Below are positions 1-8,721 of a DNA stretch of 43,811 bases, one piece after another; positions within the stretch are counted from its first letter, which is position 1, and each line of letters begins with the position of its first letter. Source of the DNA: CAZTDD01 sp964612675 (GTDB lineage: Bacteria; Hinthialibacterota; Hinthialibacteria; Hinthialibacterales; JAKPRU01). A program made the translations under genes and the position numbers. The DNA lies in assembly GCA_964612675.1 (NCBI GenBank), contig CAZTDD010000048.1, positions 1-43,811 on the forward strand. The letters are read 5' to 3'. The notes beneath the pieces were generated by a model that ran no database searches, was not told the DNA's origin, and worked only from the letters and a program-made list of their open reading frames with translations.

Positions 1-55
1 TAGCCAATCAGAGGGCGAAGCAATCGAAAATCGCTACCGCCCTGAGGAGATCGAG
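1..55. repeat. Left copy of 55-bp terminal direct repeat (circularisation overlap)
   Basis: Bases 1-55 are identical to the last 55 bases of the window (43757-43811). The reading frame of the gene at the right end continues in phase into the gene at the left end. An exact overlap of this size with a gene running through it is what an assembler leaves when it linearises a circular molecule. A real terminal repeat is the less likely alternative. Confidence 0.93.
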
Positions 56-832
56 GAGTTCTTTCGCGGTTGGAAACTGGATGTCAAAGGAACACTTTCC
101 ATTTTCAGCATTTGGGAGCCTTGGTTTCTCGGTGAAGACACCAGGGCGGAATTTGTCAACAAACTGGCTTTGTCGGCCTATAGGGAAATCGATAATCGTA
201 TCAGGGCGGCCGGCGTGGACCTCGATGCGAAACACTGGGTAATTTATGCGTCGCTCGAGGACGAACCGAGTCGGTCTTTTGCGGGGTTCGGAAGGCTTGA
301 GCGCGGTCGACGGACACTGGCCGATTGGCGCTGTCGCCGTCTGCAGAACGAGTGGCAGGAACAGAGAATCGTCTTTGATTGTATTGGCTCTCTGCCAAAT
401 GCAAAACGACGTCCGGGAGGTTCGCATTTTATTGAACCCGGGCAGCTGAAAATATCCGGTGTGCGGCGCGACTTCCTCTTTGAGCATCCGAAATCCTCAG
501 TGGAATACACTATCGATCTTCCCCCGGATACAGAATTCCGAGGCTTCCTGGGGCTCAATCCCGCCGCATGGGCGTATCCCGGTGGACGCGGGGTGACGTT
601 TGAATTGAGTGTCGCCTATAGCGAAGGAACCGAAATCCTCTTTCGGGAAACCATAGATCCGCGCAATCAGGTTGAACATCGAACGTGGTGTCCATGTTGT
701 GTTGACCTCTCTCGTTTTGGAGGGACCACGATCCGTTTATCTCTCTCTACGAGTGCGCCGGGCGGTGTGCTTGATTATTGCTGGGCGGGATGGGGCGACC
801 CGGTGATAGTGGAGCGGCGCCCGGGGGAATAG
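1..832 (+). CDS. 3' part of a methyltransferase with C-terminal beta-sandwich domain (gene starts at 43143)
   Basis: This is the downstream part of the gene that begins at 43143 and crosses the circular join. The frame at base 2 continues codon 206. The complete protein is 481 residues. This part holds the end of the methyltransferase region and then, from about residue 370, a beta-rich domain carrying NPAAW, GVTFEL, a DPRNQVEHRTW stretch and the closing motif WAGWGDPVI. The same signature recurs in the products of the two preceding genes at 39016 and 41119. The stop at 830-832 lies two bases before the GT2 start, so the two are probably co-translated. An ATG or TTG start near 170 would cut the methyltransferase fold and is rejected. 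The role as a sugar or glycan methyltransferase is inferred from neighbours only. Confidence 0.85.
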   Translation, partial: SQSEGEAIENRYRPEEIEEFFRGWKLDVKGTLSIFSIWEPWFLGEDTRAEFVNKLALSAYREIDNRIRAAGVDLDAKHWVIYASLEDEPSRSFAGFGRLERGRRTLADWRCRRLQNEWQEQRIVFDCIGSLPNAKRRPGGSHFIEPGQLKISGVRRDFLFEHPKSSVEYTIDLPPDTEFRGFLGLNPAAWAYPGGRGVTFELSVAYSEGTEILFRETIDPRNQVEHRTWCPCCVDLSRFGGTTIRLSLSTSAPGGVLDYCWAGWGDPVIVERRPGE

Positions 833-834
833 TC

Positions 835-1710
835 ATGATGGAACCGACTCTATCGATTGTCGTGCCGGCTTATAACGAAGCACCCCGTATCGAACCGGTC
901 CTGAAGGGACTACAAACTATACTCTCCGGACAGGCCTACGAGATCATCGTTGTGGATGACGGATCAACGGATGAGACGAGAGAGGTTGCGGAGGGCGTGG
1001 AGGGGGTTACTGTGGTCCGCAATCCTCAACGGAAAGGATACGGTGGGGCAATTAAGACCGGCGTTCGCAAAGCGAAGGGCGAGTGGATTCTCCTCGTGGA
1101 TGCAGACGGACAACATCAACCGTCCGAGATTCCCAAATTGCTGGAACACAAAGACCGGGGAGATATGATTGTCGGTTCCCGAGAAGGTGAGTCTTTGTAC
1201 CGAGCGGGCCGGCTGTTCGGCCGAACAGTGGTTCGTCGGCTGGCCGAGTTTCTGGTGGAATCCAGGATTCCCGATTTGAATTCGGGTCTACGCCTTGTCC
1301 GGCGGGAGCTGTTTCTGGATCGGTTTTCGCTTTTGCCGAACGGTTTTTCGCTGAGCACGACGCTTACACTCGCGTTGTTGAAAAGCGGCTATACTGTGGT
1401 GTTTGTGCCGGTCACAGTGACCGCGAGGGAAGGGAGCTCGAGTCGAGTACGGATTTTCCGTGACAGTATTCGCACGATTCTGCTGATGGTTCGGATTACA
1501 ACGATGTTCAATCCGCTGAAGGTCTTTCTGCCGATGAGCTGTTTTCTTTGGTTCCTCGGATTGGTCTATTTGATCGAGGAAATCGTGCGTGGTTTCAACA
1601 TCGCGGACGGAGCCGTGCTTCTAATTATCGCAGGTACGATTATTTTCTTTTTTGGTATTTTGGCCGACCAGCTATCGACGTTGCAGCGTGAGATTCATCG
1701 CAGAAACTGA
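835..1710 (+). CDS. GT2 polyprenyl-phosphate glycosyltransferase (DPM1/GtrB-like)
   Basis: A 291-residue family 2 glycosyltransferase. It has an N-terminal LSIVVPAYNE strand, the nucleotide-binding DDGSTD at residues 41-46, DADGQ at 89-93 for metal and UDP/GDP-sugar binding, and two C-terminal membrane helices at about 229-250 and 258-279. That layout is typical of enzymes that move a sugar from a nucleotide onto dolichyl or undecaprenyl phosphate at the inner membrane. The start at 835 follows a GGGGGAA ribosome site, and a second ATG follows at 838. A longer frame from 778 would overlap the preceding gene. It is the last gene of the 38146-to-1710 operon. The lipid-linked sugar is the likely donor for the GT-C proteins encoded at 8909, 14896 and 16406. 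The sugar cannot be told from the sequence. Confidence 0.9.
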   Translation: MMEPTLSIVVPAYNEAPRIEPVLKGLQTILSGQAYEIIVVDDGSTDETREVAEGVEGVTVVRNPQRKGYGGAIKTGVRKAKGEWILLVDADGQHQPSEIPKLLEHKDRGDMIVGSREGESLYRAGRLFGRTVVRRLAEFLVESRIPDLNSGLRLVRRELFLDRFSLLPNGFSLSTTLTLALLKSGYTVVFVPVTVTAREGSSSRVRIFRDSIRTILLMVRITTMFNPLKVFLPMSCFLWFLGLVYLIEEIVRGFNIADGAVLLIIAGTIIFFFGILADQLSTLQREIHRRN

Positions 1711-2327
1711 TGGTTTTCACCTATTTCCCGTGACGGGTGAACCGTAGATCAAGTCGCCCGGGGTAACCCCGAGCGTTACTGCAGGTTCATGCATCTTTGT
1801 GTTTTCGATTGAATCATGTTATTGAGGATTTCTCCAGACACTACCGTCGAGGACATTACAATCTCCACTGTCACGACAGGTGAAGCGGTTATCCGATGGC
1901 AGGAGAGAACACGCTGTTCCGTAGGGAACCGAGCGGATGCTGATCTTCAGCCACTTCGCACTAGCGCAACATACCGGAGCGCAGCCGGGACAAGTGATCG
2001 CGGATGAAGATTCCCTCCAAGAATGTATGGGCAAGTCCAACAGAATCTACGGCGTCTTTTCCGGTCATCGTAATGCTGTTCTTGTCGATCGTTCACAAAA
2101 AACCGCGCATGTAACTTGTCCTCAGATAGTCCATTACCCCTGTGCATGGAACGTGATCGAGTTGTATCCCGAAGGGTTTCTTTGTTGGACGCGGGAAATT
2201 GAAAACCTTCGGTCGATCGATCTCTCGCGATGCGAAGGGAACCGGTGGTTGTTTCCGGAATGGGCGGCGCAACGGATCGGAAAGCCGGATCACCGATCAT
2301 TTGGGGACTTTCCCTGGTCCTAGATAG
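1711..2327 (+). other. Gene-poor stretch with one doubtful ORF (1937-2323)
   Basis: A 617-bp gap between the GT2 gene and the convergent minus-strand cluster. A small perfect stem CGGGG-TAA-CCCCG lies at 1759-1771, with no T-run. A plus-strand frame at 1937-2323 (128 residues) has no convincing ribosome site. Its middle, with VLVDRSQKTAHV and CAWNVIELYPEG, faintly recalls the second half of DUF192 proteins, and the sequence upstream is closed in frame. It may be a decayed DUF192-type gene or chance. I do not call it a gene. Confidence 0.3.
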
Positions 2328-2543
2328 TCACAACATATCAGAGTCTTCACGAGAACTCTTATGCCGCCGCCGGATTAGATAATGAATTGCGCCAATGTCC
2401 GCTATCGCCATTACAATGACGATCCCGATCAAAATTCCATTATCGAGTCCGAAAAAGCGTGACCCGAGAAGCCACCAAATGAGCGTATAGAACAAACAGA
2501 CAACCGTGCCGCAAGCAAGCGTCTCAAGATAGATTTTACGCAT
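2328..2543 (-). CDS. Small two-helix membrane protein, unknown function
   Basis: A 71-residue product. It has two hydrophobic segments, roughly residues 9-26 (LACGTVVCLFYTLIWWLL) and 34-56 (GLDNGILIGIVIVMAIAD), and ends in a basic and acidic tail (LIRRRHKSSREDSDML). The gene begins 20 bp after the stop of the GT4 glycosyltransferase on the same strand, so it could be the last cistron of that unit. No strong ribosome site is visible before its ATG. I do not recognise the family. A small accessory or scaffolding membrane protein is possible, but nothing shows its function. Confidence 0.55.
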   Translation of the reverse strand: MRKIYLETLACGTVVCLFYTLIWWLLGSRFFGLDNGILIGIVIVMAIADIGAIHYLIRRRHKSSREDSDML

Positions 2544-2563
2544 GATACAAACTGGATCGTGGC

Positions 2564-3718
2564 TTAGATCAGTTTCGTGAATTGTCGCTCGTATTCCTGT
2601 GCGATAGCCTTTGCGTCATGAAGCTCTCGCGCCATCCTATAAGCACACTCCGCCATATTCTGCCATTGCGTTCGATTCTCCAGAAGATTCCGGCATGAAT
2701 CGACAAACGTATCCCAGTCGCCGTGAGCACAGAATCCCGCACCGTGCCGTAACAGCAATTCATCCGGATCGACCCGAAATGAACCGATTGGAGTAGCGAC
2801 ACGAGCGGCCTGAATGAAAGTATTGGGATACCCTTCTTGGTCGGAAGTGTTAATGAGGAGATCGGCTGTAGCGTAGAGCCGATCGGCTTCTTGAAACGAA
2901 AGACCTTCGATCCACTTTACGTGCGAGAGTTGTTTGGCCCGTTGGCGGAGTGCCTCATAAGCACCAGCAGACGTATTTTCCGCAGGCGGGCATACGATCA
3001 CAAAAGGAACCTCAGGCAGGGCTGCTGCAAGATCCAACGCAAGATCCGGCCGTTTGATACAGTCGCTGCGGCCAACCCAAAGGATTCCGCTGCGCGGTTT
3101 CTCTTCTCGTTCCGGTATCTCTTGAACTGAGCGGATCAAAGCAGCGTCTCGGCCAAAGCGTTCCCGGATTTGGCCTTGCTGCTGTGTTGTTTGGGCGACC
3201 AGTAGATTTGCTTGACGGACAGCCGCTCGGTACATCGCACCGTAGATCGGTCCAAGCATCCTTTCCACTGTCCCGTTTGAGTCCATTGTGGATGCAAGTT
3301 GGAAAACGAAGGGAATTCGACGGACGCGGCAATACCATCCCGATTGAACCGTCAGCATACCGCCGCATCGCTGGACGAGAATTCTCTGATGATGTGGAAA
3401 ACGGTCCACGGATCGATCTAGATCGCGCCAGACAGCCCGCCAGGCGTCAAACAAACGGATTCCGGGAATCGAGCGTAATCGGGGCGCTGGATCGGACCAC
3501 ACAATGTTCACTCGGCCTATCGCTTCAGGCAGGTTCTCTGCCAAGCGATCCGTGGGACGGCGCACGATACAAGAAACCTGCATATCCCTCTCTGCCAAGG
3601 CTCGGCTTAATAGATAGAGCTGTACTTCCGCACCTCCGAAAACATCCGCATCAGCGTCCGGAAGAAAGAGACGCGTTGTTTTCGGGGCGAGCAAAACAAC
3701 ATGGATTTCGTCGATCAT
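2564..3718 (-). CDS. GT4-family glycosyltransferase (GT-B fold)
   Basis: A 384-residue cytosolic glycosyltransferase. The N-terminal half carries the acceptor-side loop VFGGAEVQLYLLSRAL. The C-terminal half has the donor-domain strand GILWVGRSDCIKRPDLAL and the nucleotide-sugar motif DQEGYPNTFIQAARVATPI, where the first Glu belongs to the E-x7-E signature of the family. The start chosen is the ATG at 3718. The frame stays open upstream to a TTG at 3775, but the added residues are not family-like. It is followed 20 bp later by a small membrane protein and preceded by the flagellin terminator, so it is probably a separate transcription unit from the flagellin. A role in extending a glycan on flagellin or another exported protein is inferred from position only. 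Confidence 0.87.
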   Translation of the reverse strand: MIDEIHVVLLAPKTTRLFLPDADADVFGGAEVQLYLLSRALAERDMQVSCIVRRPTDRLAENLPEAIGRVNIVWSDPAPRLRSIPGIRLFDAWRAVWRDLDRSVDRFPHHQRILVQRCGGMLTVQSGWYCRVRRIPFVFQLASTMDSNGTVERMLGPIYGAMYRAAVRQANLLVAQTTQQQGQIRERFGRDAALIRSVQEIPEREEKPRSGILWVGRSDCIKRPDLALDLAAALPEVPFVIVCPPAENTSAGAYEALRQRAKQLSHVKWIEGLSFQEADRLYATADLLINTSDQEGYPNTFIQAARVATPIGSFRVDPDELLLRHGAGFCAHGDWDTFVDSCRNLLENRTQWQNMAECAYRMARELHDAKAIAQEYERQFTKLI

Positions 3719-3825
3719 AGGATTGCCGCGGCTTCCTGCCTGTGAAATCCCCTCGGTACGAGTATTGTCAAGCAAAACGAGTCAACAGACTACCTCGCCC
3801 GACAAAAAATGCCTTTCATGAAGAC

Positions 3826-3853
3826 AAAAAAAAGGCCGCCCAAACGAGCGGCC
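3826..3853 (-). terminator. Rho-independent terminator of the flagellin gene
   Basis: On the minus strand GGCCGC and GCGGCC pair around an 8-base loop (arms 3848-3853 and 3834-3839) and are followed by eight T residues (3826-3833). It lies 42 bp past the flagellin stop codon. This is a textbook intrinsic terminator and separates the flagellin transcript from the GT4 gene. Confidence 0.9.
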
Positions 3854-3895
3854 ATAACGCAACCTTAGGTGGAAGTGGAAGACGAATCTTCCGCG

Positions 3896-6439
3896 TTACC
3901 CTCCAAGGAGGGAAAGCAAGTTGCTGTTCTGGAAGTTGGCCTGAGCCAACACCGAAGTGCCCGCCTGCATCAGGATTTGATTCAGCGTGAACTGAGTAGA
4001 TTCGGCAGCGATATCTGCGTCTCGAAGCCGGGATTCGGAGGCGGTTAGATTTTCTGCCGTGACAGTGAGGTTCGCGACGGTCGATTCAAGCCGGTTTGTT
4101 GCTGCTCCTAAGAGGGATCGCGTTGAATTGACCTGGTCAAGGGCTTCGTCGATGATGGACAGTGCTTCGCCCGATCCGCTCAACGACGTGATGTCGATGT
4201 CCGAAACCGTGCGACCTGAACTGCGCCCGAAACCAAGATTATCCGCTCGCAAGTCTCCCAAAGAAGCCCGAATATTTTGTCCTTCATACGGTCCCACCTG
4301 GAAACTCATCGAACTGTTCACCGTTGAAACAAGAACTGTCGAACCGGCGTCCGACCCGCTCGCCGCTTTCGTCACGTCGAGAATCGCGTCGAAATCAGCC
4401 GTCAACTGCCTGTTGAATCGGTCGGTGAAAGTAACATTCTGGTCGCCGTTACGAAACGTAACAGCTGTTCCACCATTCAGAGTTCCCTGGAATTCTTGAG
4501 CCCGTGTCTCCAATACGTCCGTTCCTGCAGTCAAACCGGCTCCGACTCGCAAGGTCACTTGAGGTGTCCTGCCACCGTCTGAAGTGGCGGTGGGCCCGTA
4601 CAAGGTCACCACGTCGCCGGCCTCAACTCGAACACGCTCCCCTCCGTCGATGGACAACGTGGCGGATTCCGCAAAACCGTCTTGCGTCAATTCCGCATCG
4701 TCCTGAATCGACTTAGGCGAGTAAAGAGTCGGATCTTTCAGGTGTTTGTTCTGATTGAATGTGAGTGTGAACGATGTCTCCGACCCATTCATTCCATAGT
4801 CGTCCGTCAACGAAATCGTGTTTGAAGTCGTCAAGGTAAACTGCGACTGGGAAAAACGAGTTTTGTCACCGTCTGTGACCGTCAACTCCGCTGTGCTTGA
4901 ATTGGTATACGATCGGGTACGGTAATTCAGTTCCTCGATCAAACCGGACAGCGTTGCGAAACGGAAATCCTGGAAATCTGTATCCGCTTCTTGATTAAGG
5001 TTGGTATCCAGACTGTAAACCGCTTCGAACGTAGTTCCATCCACCTCGGTTCCGGTCAAAGAGATTGTGCTGTTGTGGAACAGCGTGGTTCCACCGGTGT
5101 ACACACCATTCACGAAAGAACCGTTCAACACCGCCGCCTTGGCAACTGCTCCCAGCGAACCCGTTTTGCTCAGAACCGCACCATTGGCATCGACAAACGT
5201 GAAGGTCGACGTAGAAACTCGCTGCTGACTTCCGGTCACGTCTTCGACCTGAATATCGAAACTTCCGGAGTCGAATGTCGAGCCGGTAATCGCCGTGAGC
5301 GCATTCCCGACCCGCCCGCCTCCGGACAGAATCGATGCGGCCCCCAACGAACCTCGAATGACACCTTTGCTTTCGGCGACAATGGCCGCTGCACCGGTCC
5401 GATCGCTCGAAGTACCAACCACTGTAATGTCGATACTGGCTTCAGAGAAATACGTTCCTGTGTTTCTCAGAGCAAAACGACCCGCGTTCTCGCCCGTGGC
5501 CACGTACGTGGCAGTCAATTTGAATGAATCCGGCACGTCGCTCCACGACGTCACACCGTATTTCGCCTGGGCCGCCGTCTGAATCGCCGTGTTGATTTCT
5601 GTCTGTAAATCCGTGATCGTATTGCCACCGACAGAAACCGTACCTGTGAACGCTGTCATTCCGTCCGTCAAAACACCTTGAAAAGTGAGCGTATCTCCAG
5701 AGATCAGAGAAACGCCCTGAAAAAACGATGCATTCAAGGTTGTGCCGGCAACGGCGTTCGTACCGTCAACTGTAACTGTGGAAGTCCAGTGTCCCAGGGA
5801 GATCGCGATATCCGTTTGATTGTTGATTCCCATGTTCACGATCTGCTGAGACCCCGCCGCCTCACCGCCGACGATCTTATTTGAAGCATTGTTGAGCTTG
5901 ATGATATTGAGGTAAGACGTTCCGTTCTCCAACGTGGACGCCACCGGCGAAGGGTCGATCGCTACACCGATATCATCCTGCCCATCTCGAATCATCGATT
6001 CGATAGAGAAATCGCCGTTCAGCAACTTGTTTGAACTGAATTGCGTACTGTCCGCAATACGGGTGATCTCGTCGATCGACTGGAATATCTCACCCTGAAG
6101 GGCCTGTCGAGCCGCGGCGTCATTTACACCGGTGTTCGCGGCTTGGACAGCCAATTCACGCATTCGATTCAACCGTACGCTCACCTCTTCCAACGCTCCT
6201 TCAGCAACCGCGATCAGGTTCTTACCGTCTTGCGCACTCGCGATCGCCTGATGGAGACCTCTGACTTGGGAAGTCAAACGATTGGCAATAATCAATCCGG
6301 CGGGATCGTCTCCCGCGCGGTTGATCCGTAATCCCGATGAAAGACGTTCAATGGATGTACTCAGATCCGAACCGACACTTCGCATATGACGTGCGGCATT
6401 CAGAGCTGCGACATTTGTATGTATACGCGTAATAGCCAT
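3896..6439 (-). CDS. Flagellin with very large variable middle domain (847 aa)
   Basis: Residues 1 to about 150 are a classic flagellin D0/D1 half: MAITRIHTNVAALNA at the start, then IERLSSGLRINRAGDDPAGL and SSNKLLNG. The last 100 residues are the matching C-terminal coiled half (SLLGAATNRLEST, RDADIAAEST, ILMQAGTSVLAQAN, ending SLLGG). Between them lie roughly 600 Ser/Thr-rich, beta-type residues. Ordinary flagellins have 270-550 residues, so the outer D2/D3 region is greatly enlarged and would form a thick surface on the filament. GGAGGA stands 8 bases before the ATG. There is no cap, chaperone, hook or motor gene on the replicon, so export must use a host-encoded flagellar apparatus. The surrounding glycosyltransferase genes suggest that the Ser/Thr-rich part is glycosylated (inference). 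Confidence 0.97.
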   Translation of the reverse strand: MAITRIHTNVAALNAARHMRSVGSDLSTSIERLSSGLRINRAGDDPAGLIIANRLTSQVRGLHQAIASAQDGKNLIAVAEGALEEVSVRLNRMRELAVQAANTGVNDAAARQALQGEIFQSIDEITRIADSTQFSSNKLLNGDFSIESMIRDGQDDIGVAIDPSPVASTLENGTSYLNIIKLNNASNKIVGGEAAGSQQIVNMGINNQTDIAISLGHWTSTVTVDGTNAVAGTTLNASFFQGVSLISGDTLTFQGVLTDGMTAFTGTVSVGGNTITDLQTEINTAIQTAAQAKYGVTSWSDVPDSFKLTATYVATGENAGRFALRNTGTYFSEASIDITVVGTSSDRTGAAAIVAESKGVIRGSLGAASILSGGGRVGNALTAITGSTFDSGSFDIQVEDVTGSQQRVSTSTFTFVDANGAVLSKTGSLGAVAKAAVLNGSFVNGVYTGGTTLFHNSTISLTGTEVDGTTFEAVYSLDTNLNQEADTDFQDFRFATLSGLIEELNYRTRSYTNSSTAELTVTDGDKTRFSQSQFTLTTSNTISLTDDYGMNGSETSFTLTFNQNKHLKDPTLYSPKSIQDDAELTQDGFAESATLSIDGGERVRVEAGDVVTLYGPTATSDGGRTPQVTLRVGAGLTAGTDVLETRAQEFQGTLNGGTAVTFRNGDQNVTFTDRFNRQLTADFDAILDVTKAASGSDAGSTVLVSTVNSSMSFQVGPYEGQNIRASLGDLRADNLGFGRSSGRTVSDIDITSLSGSGEALSIIDEALDQVNSTRSLLGAATNRLESTVANLTVTAENLTASESRLRDADIAAESTQFTLNQILMQAGTSVLAQANFQNSNLLSLLGG

Positions 6440-6600
6440 TTGTTTACTCCTCCTTGATTATGGGCGGCTCTTCAACCGCCGTTTACGCACGGCGTCCAGT
6501 GCCGTGTAAAAGGGAACGCAAAAAGGAACTGCAGTTCTAAATTCCCAAGAGGTTCCCACGGTTCTCCAATCGGACTGGAGACACACCTAACCCATCCCCC
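6440..6600 (-). promoter_or_regulatory. Hairpin-rich leader of the flagellin gene
   Basis: Directly before the flagellin ribosome site are several dyads: GGCGG/CCGCC (6463-6480), CACGGC/GCCGTG flanked by TTTA/TAAA (6482-6510), the perfect palindrome GAACTGCAGTTC (6526-6537), and TCTCCA/TGGAGA arms inside 6560-6585. They suggest a folded 5' untranslated region that could control flagellin translation or mRNA stability. I could not find a convincing sigma28 (GCCGATAA) promoter on this strand. Confidence 0.5.
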
Positions 6601-6919
6601 TGGACGTTTGCGGCAATCGAAAACCAACAAACTCCAGGCACACCAGTAACGTGCCGATCAGAACAGACCGGAAACGCTACGCGGCATGAGGCACACCAGA
6701 CACGAAAGTCGTGGAGATGTACTCACACGCCTTACCGGATGGATTTGGGGTGGAATTACATGGGAGCGGACGAAAGGAGAGGTGCTACAACCTGAGGAGG
6801 AAACAGGTTATTCTGCCGACAAGATCTATGCATGGATTCGAATATCCTCCACGCGCAGTCAACTGACGTGACTGGACCGATCTTGTCCGGTTGGACGGAT
6901 TTCACTCCTGGCTTACCGT

Positions 6920-6970
6920 CTGTCGAAAGGTTTCCGAGGCCGTATCGCGCAGACAGGTTTGGTTGTTCAA
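6920..6970. repeat. 51-bp direct repeat, copy 1
   Basis: It matches 7281-7331 at 49 of 51 positions. The core contains a CTGTC/GACAG dyad. Flanking bases add a different outer pairing in each copy: here GGCTT/AAGCC, in copy 2 a longer one. A conserved core with a changed but still pairing outer stem is what a repeated structured RNA or protein-binding hairpin would show. Confidence 0.75.
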
Positions 6971-7280
6971 GCCCTCTTGGATCGCTGTACAATGGAACTC
7001 CGATTTGACCGCCGCAAAGAACCTCGGCATAGTCGCCGGTCGGTGGCCCATGCTCCGGTTTGTACAGTGTCCTTCCTACGTCACCTCCTTCCCTTAAACC
7101 GCGGCTCCCTCCGCGATTTTGACCGGGAAAAAAACACTATTTGCTAAATTGAAATTTCTTCTCAAGATTGTTTCCTTTATCGCCGATACTTACAACGTCA
7201 GCAGCGTTAAGAAAGCAAAAAAACTTCTACTGACTTTGAAATAGTAGTATTTTTCATAACGGGTTGAACTGCTCAACTTC

Positions 7281-7331
7281 CTGTCGAAAGGTTTCCGAGG
7301 CCATATCGCGCAGACAGGTTTGGTGGTTCAA
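7281..7331. repeat. 51-bp direct repeat, copy 2, followed by T-run
   Basis: The second copy carries the CCTGTC/GACAGG dyad inside an outer stem formed by GGGTTGAAC (7261-7269) and GTTCAATCC (7326-7334), nine pairs with one G-T. On the plus strand eight T residues follow at once (7335-7342), so this copy could act as an intrinsic terminator or end a small RNA read on the plus strand. Confidence 0.7.
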
Positions 7332-7671
7332 TCCTTTTTTTTGCCTGCACATTGCTATATTCCCTCGGTCGCCTTTTCTTTTTGGGTGTTACAACGGTCT
7401 TCAAATCGTATCATCCCGTTGTCGTCATTAGTTATCGACACATTAAGCGCTAACTTGAGCTCTTTTTTTCGGCTTTCTCCGGTTTTTACAGAATGGCGGT
7501 GTGGTACATCTCGCCCAATTCTCTCGCCGGTTTCGCGGCAGAAAGAGACCTATACGGTTTAAATCTTTTAAGATCCGGTATTGAACAAACCAGGCTCACT
7601 GCTTGGCACCTTTCGACCAGCAGGTATGCCCCACACATTGGAACGGACGTTCCGTTTTTTCTCGGTCGACC

Positions 7672-8721
7672 TCAGTCGGAGCATTTGAAGGGAAGCGCGA
7701 TGGAACGCTTTTCCTCACCCGAACGGACCACCGCTTCCGTAAACTCCATGTATTTCAAACCATCGTAGAAAGATGGGCTCACCGGCTTACCTTCTCGGAT
7801 GGCAGCAACAAAGTCCTCTTCCACCGTCCACCGCCGTACTTTGTCGGAAGGGATCGGGAGAGGGCGAAGGGTCTTTTCGCCCAGGCGACCGCCCAGAATT
7901 TCGTCCGTATCCAATAGGTACCGCAGTGTCCCCTTCGAACCGTGGATCTCAAGGATGCCAGGCTCGGGGAACGCGGCAACGGCGCTCCATTGCATGCCGG
8001 CAAACGCCCCTGATTCCATCTCGACAGCGGCAAACACGGCATCCGGAACCTCGACTTCTCTGCTTTGGTCGTTCCCCGGGACAGGCCGGCGCTTTGTGAA
8101 CACGCGTGTTGTCGATGTCACTCGTGCTGCATATCCGAACCAACGGTGGATTACCTCAGCGCAAATCCCAACAGTCAGGGTATTGTAGCCGGATACGGAA
8201 CGCTCCTGACGCCAATGAAGGGGTGTCTTTGGATCTAGAAAAGCGGGTGTCATTGCCCGTAATTGGATTGAACGAGGCTCTCCCACAAAACCGGTCGAGA
8301 GGAGCTCTTTCATCCAGTAATCGCCGGCAAGTCCGACGGGAGGGGGACAGAGCATCGCGACACACCCTGATTTCTCGGAGGCGGCAAGCATACGACATGC
8401 TTCTTTATAGTTCATACACATACGTGCCTGACAGAAAACGTGTTTGCCCGCCTCTAGTGCTGCAATACTGACAGGACAGTGCATATAGGGCCATGTACCT
8501 ATCAAGACCGCGTCCACCTTGTCCGATTGGACCAGGTCCTCCCAGTTCGAATAGACTTGCTCTATTCCTAATTCATGCGCGGCTCGTTCGCTGGATTCCG
8601 GGGTCCGGTTAACAACGCCAACCAAACGGACTCCTGGAATCTTGTTCAGACCGGGGACATGGCGTTCCCGCACAATACTCCCGGCACCCACAATGCCGAT
8701 TCGCAGTTCTTTCTGGTTCAT
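7672..8721 (-). CDS. Gfo/Idh/MocA-family protein lacking the EKP lysine
   Basis: A 349-residue NAD(P)-binding protein. The Rossmann signature GIVGAGSIV is at residues 9-17, followed by the usual alternating fold and a C-terminal alpha/beta domain typical of Gfo/Idh/MocA sugar dehydrogenases. In most members the loop after the GKHV strand reads EKP, and its Lys is catalytic. Here residues 97-100 read CQAR, so the family's standard catalytic Lys is absent. It may be a variant oxidoreductase, a lyase-like enzyme or a non-catalytic NAD-binding protein. AAGGAG stands about 9 bases before the ATG. It diverges from the PMT-like gene at 8909. A job in making or altering a nucleotide sugar for the glycosylation genes is plausible but unproven. 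Confidence 0.85.
   Translation of the reverse strand: MNQKELRIGIVGAGSIVRERHVPGLNKIPGVRLVGVVNRTPESSERAAHELGIEQVYSNWEDLVQSDKVDAVLIGTWPYMHCPVSIAALEAGKHVFCQARMCMNYKEACRMLAASEKSGCVAMLCPPPVGLAGDYWMKELLSTGFVGEPRSIQLRAMTPAFLDPKTPLHWRQERSVSGYNTLTVGICAEVIHRWFGYAARVTSTTRVFTKRRPVPGNDQSREVEVPDAVFAAVEMESGAFAGMQWSAVAAFPEPGILEIHGSKGTLRYLLDTDEILGGRLGEKTLRPLPIPSDKVRRWTVEEDFVAAIREGKPVSPSFYDGLKYMEFTEAVVRSGEEKRSIALPFKCSD

Larger units (their letters stand above)
6601..7671. other. Long spacer upstream of flagellin, no clear gene
   Basis: Over 1 kb between the flagellin leader and the stop of the Gfo/Idh gene, with no recognised protein. It holds the duplicated 51-bp element (listed separately), a short direct repeat AGGCACACCAG at 6636-6646 and 6689-6699, a small stem CGCGG/CCGCG near 7100-7116, and AT-rich runs at 7120-7260. 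Two short minus-strand frames end just after the 51-bp copies: one of 32 codons with an SD-like GAGGGA (7254-7352), and one of about 42 codons ending near 6900. A weak sigma54-like site with GG and GC 10 bases apart lies on the minus strand at 6684-6698. Confidence 0.4.

Noticed and set aside
1816..2007. Short ORF after the GT2 gene
   Set aside because: No ribosome site and no recognisable product; it overlaps another doubtful frame.
6600..6660. sigma54-type GGCACG on the minus strand upstream of flagellin
   Set aside because: The second element at the required 10-bp spacing reads GT instead of GC.
7170..7200. sigma28-like GCCGATAC on the plus strand
   Set aside because: It points away from the flagellin gene and has no TAAA-type -35 at the right distance.
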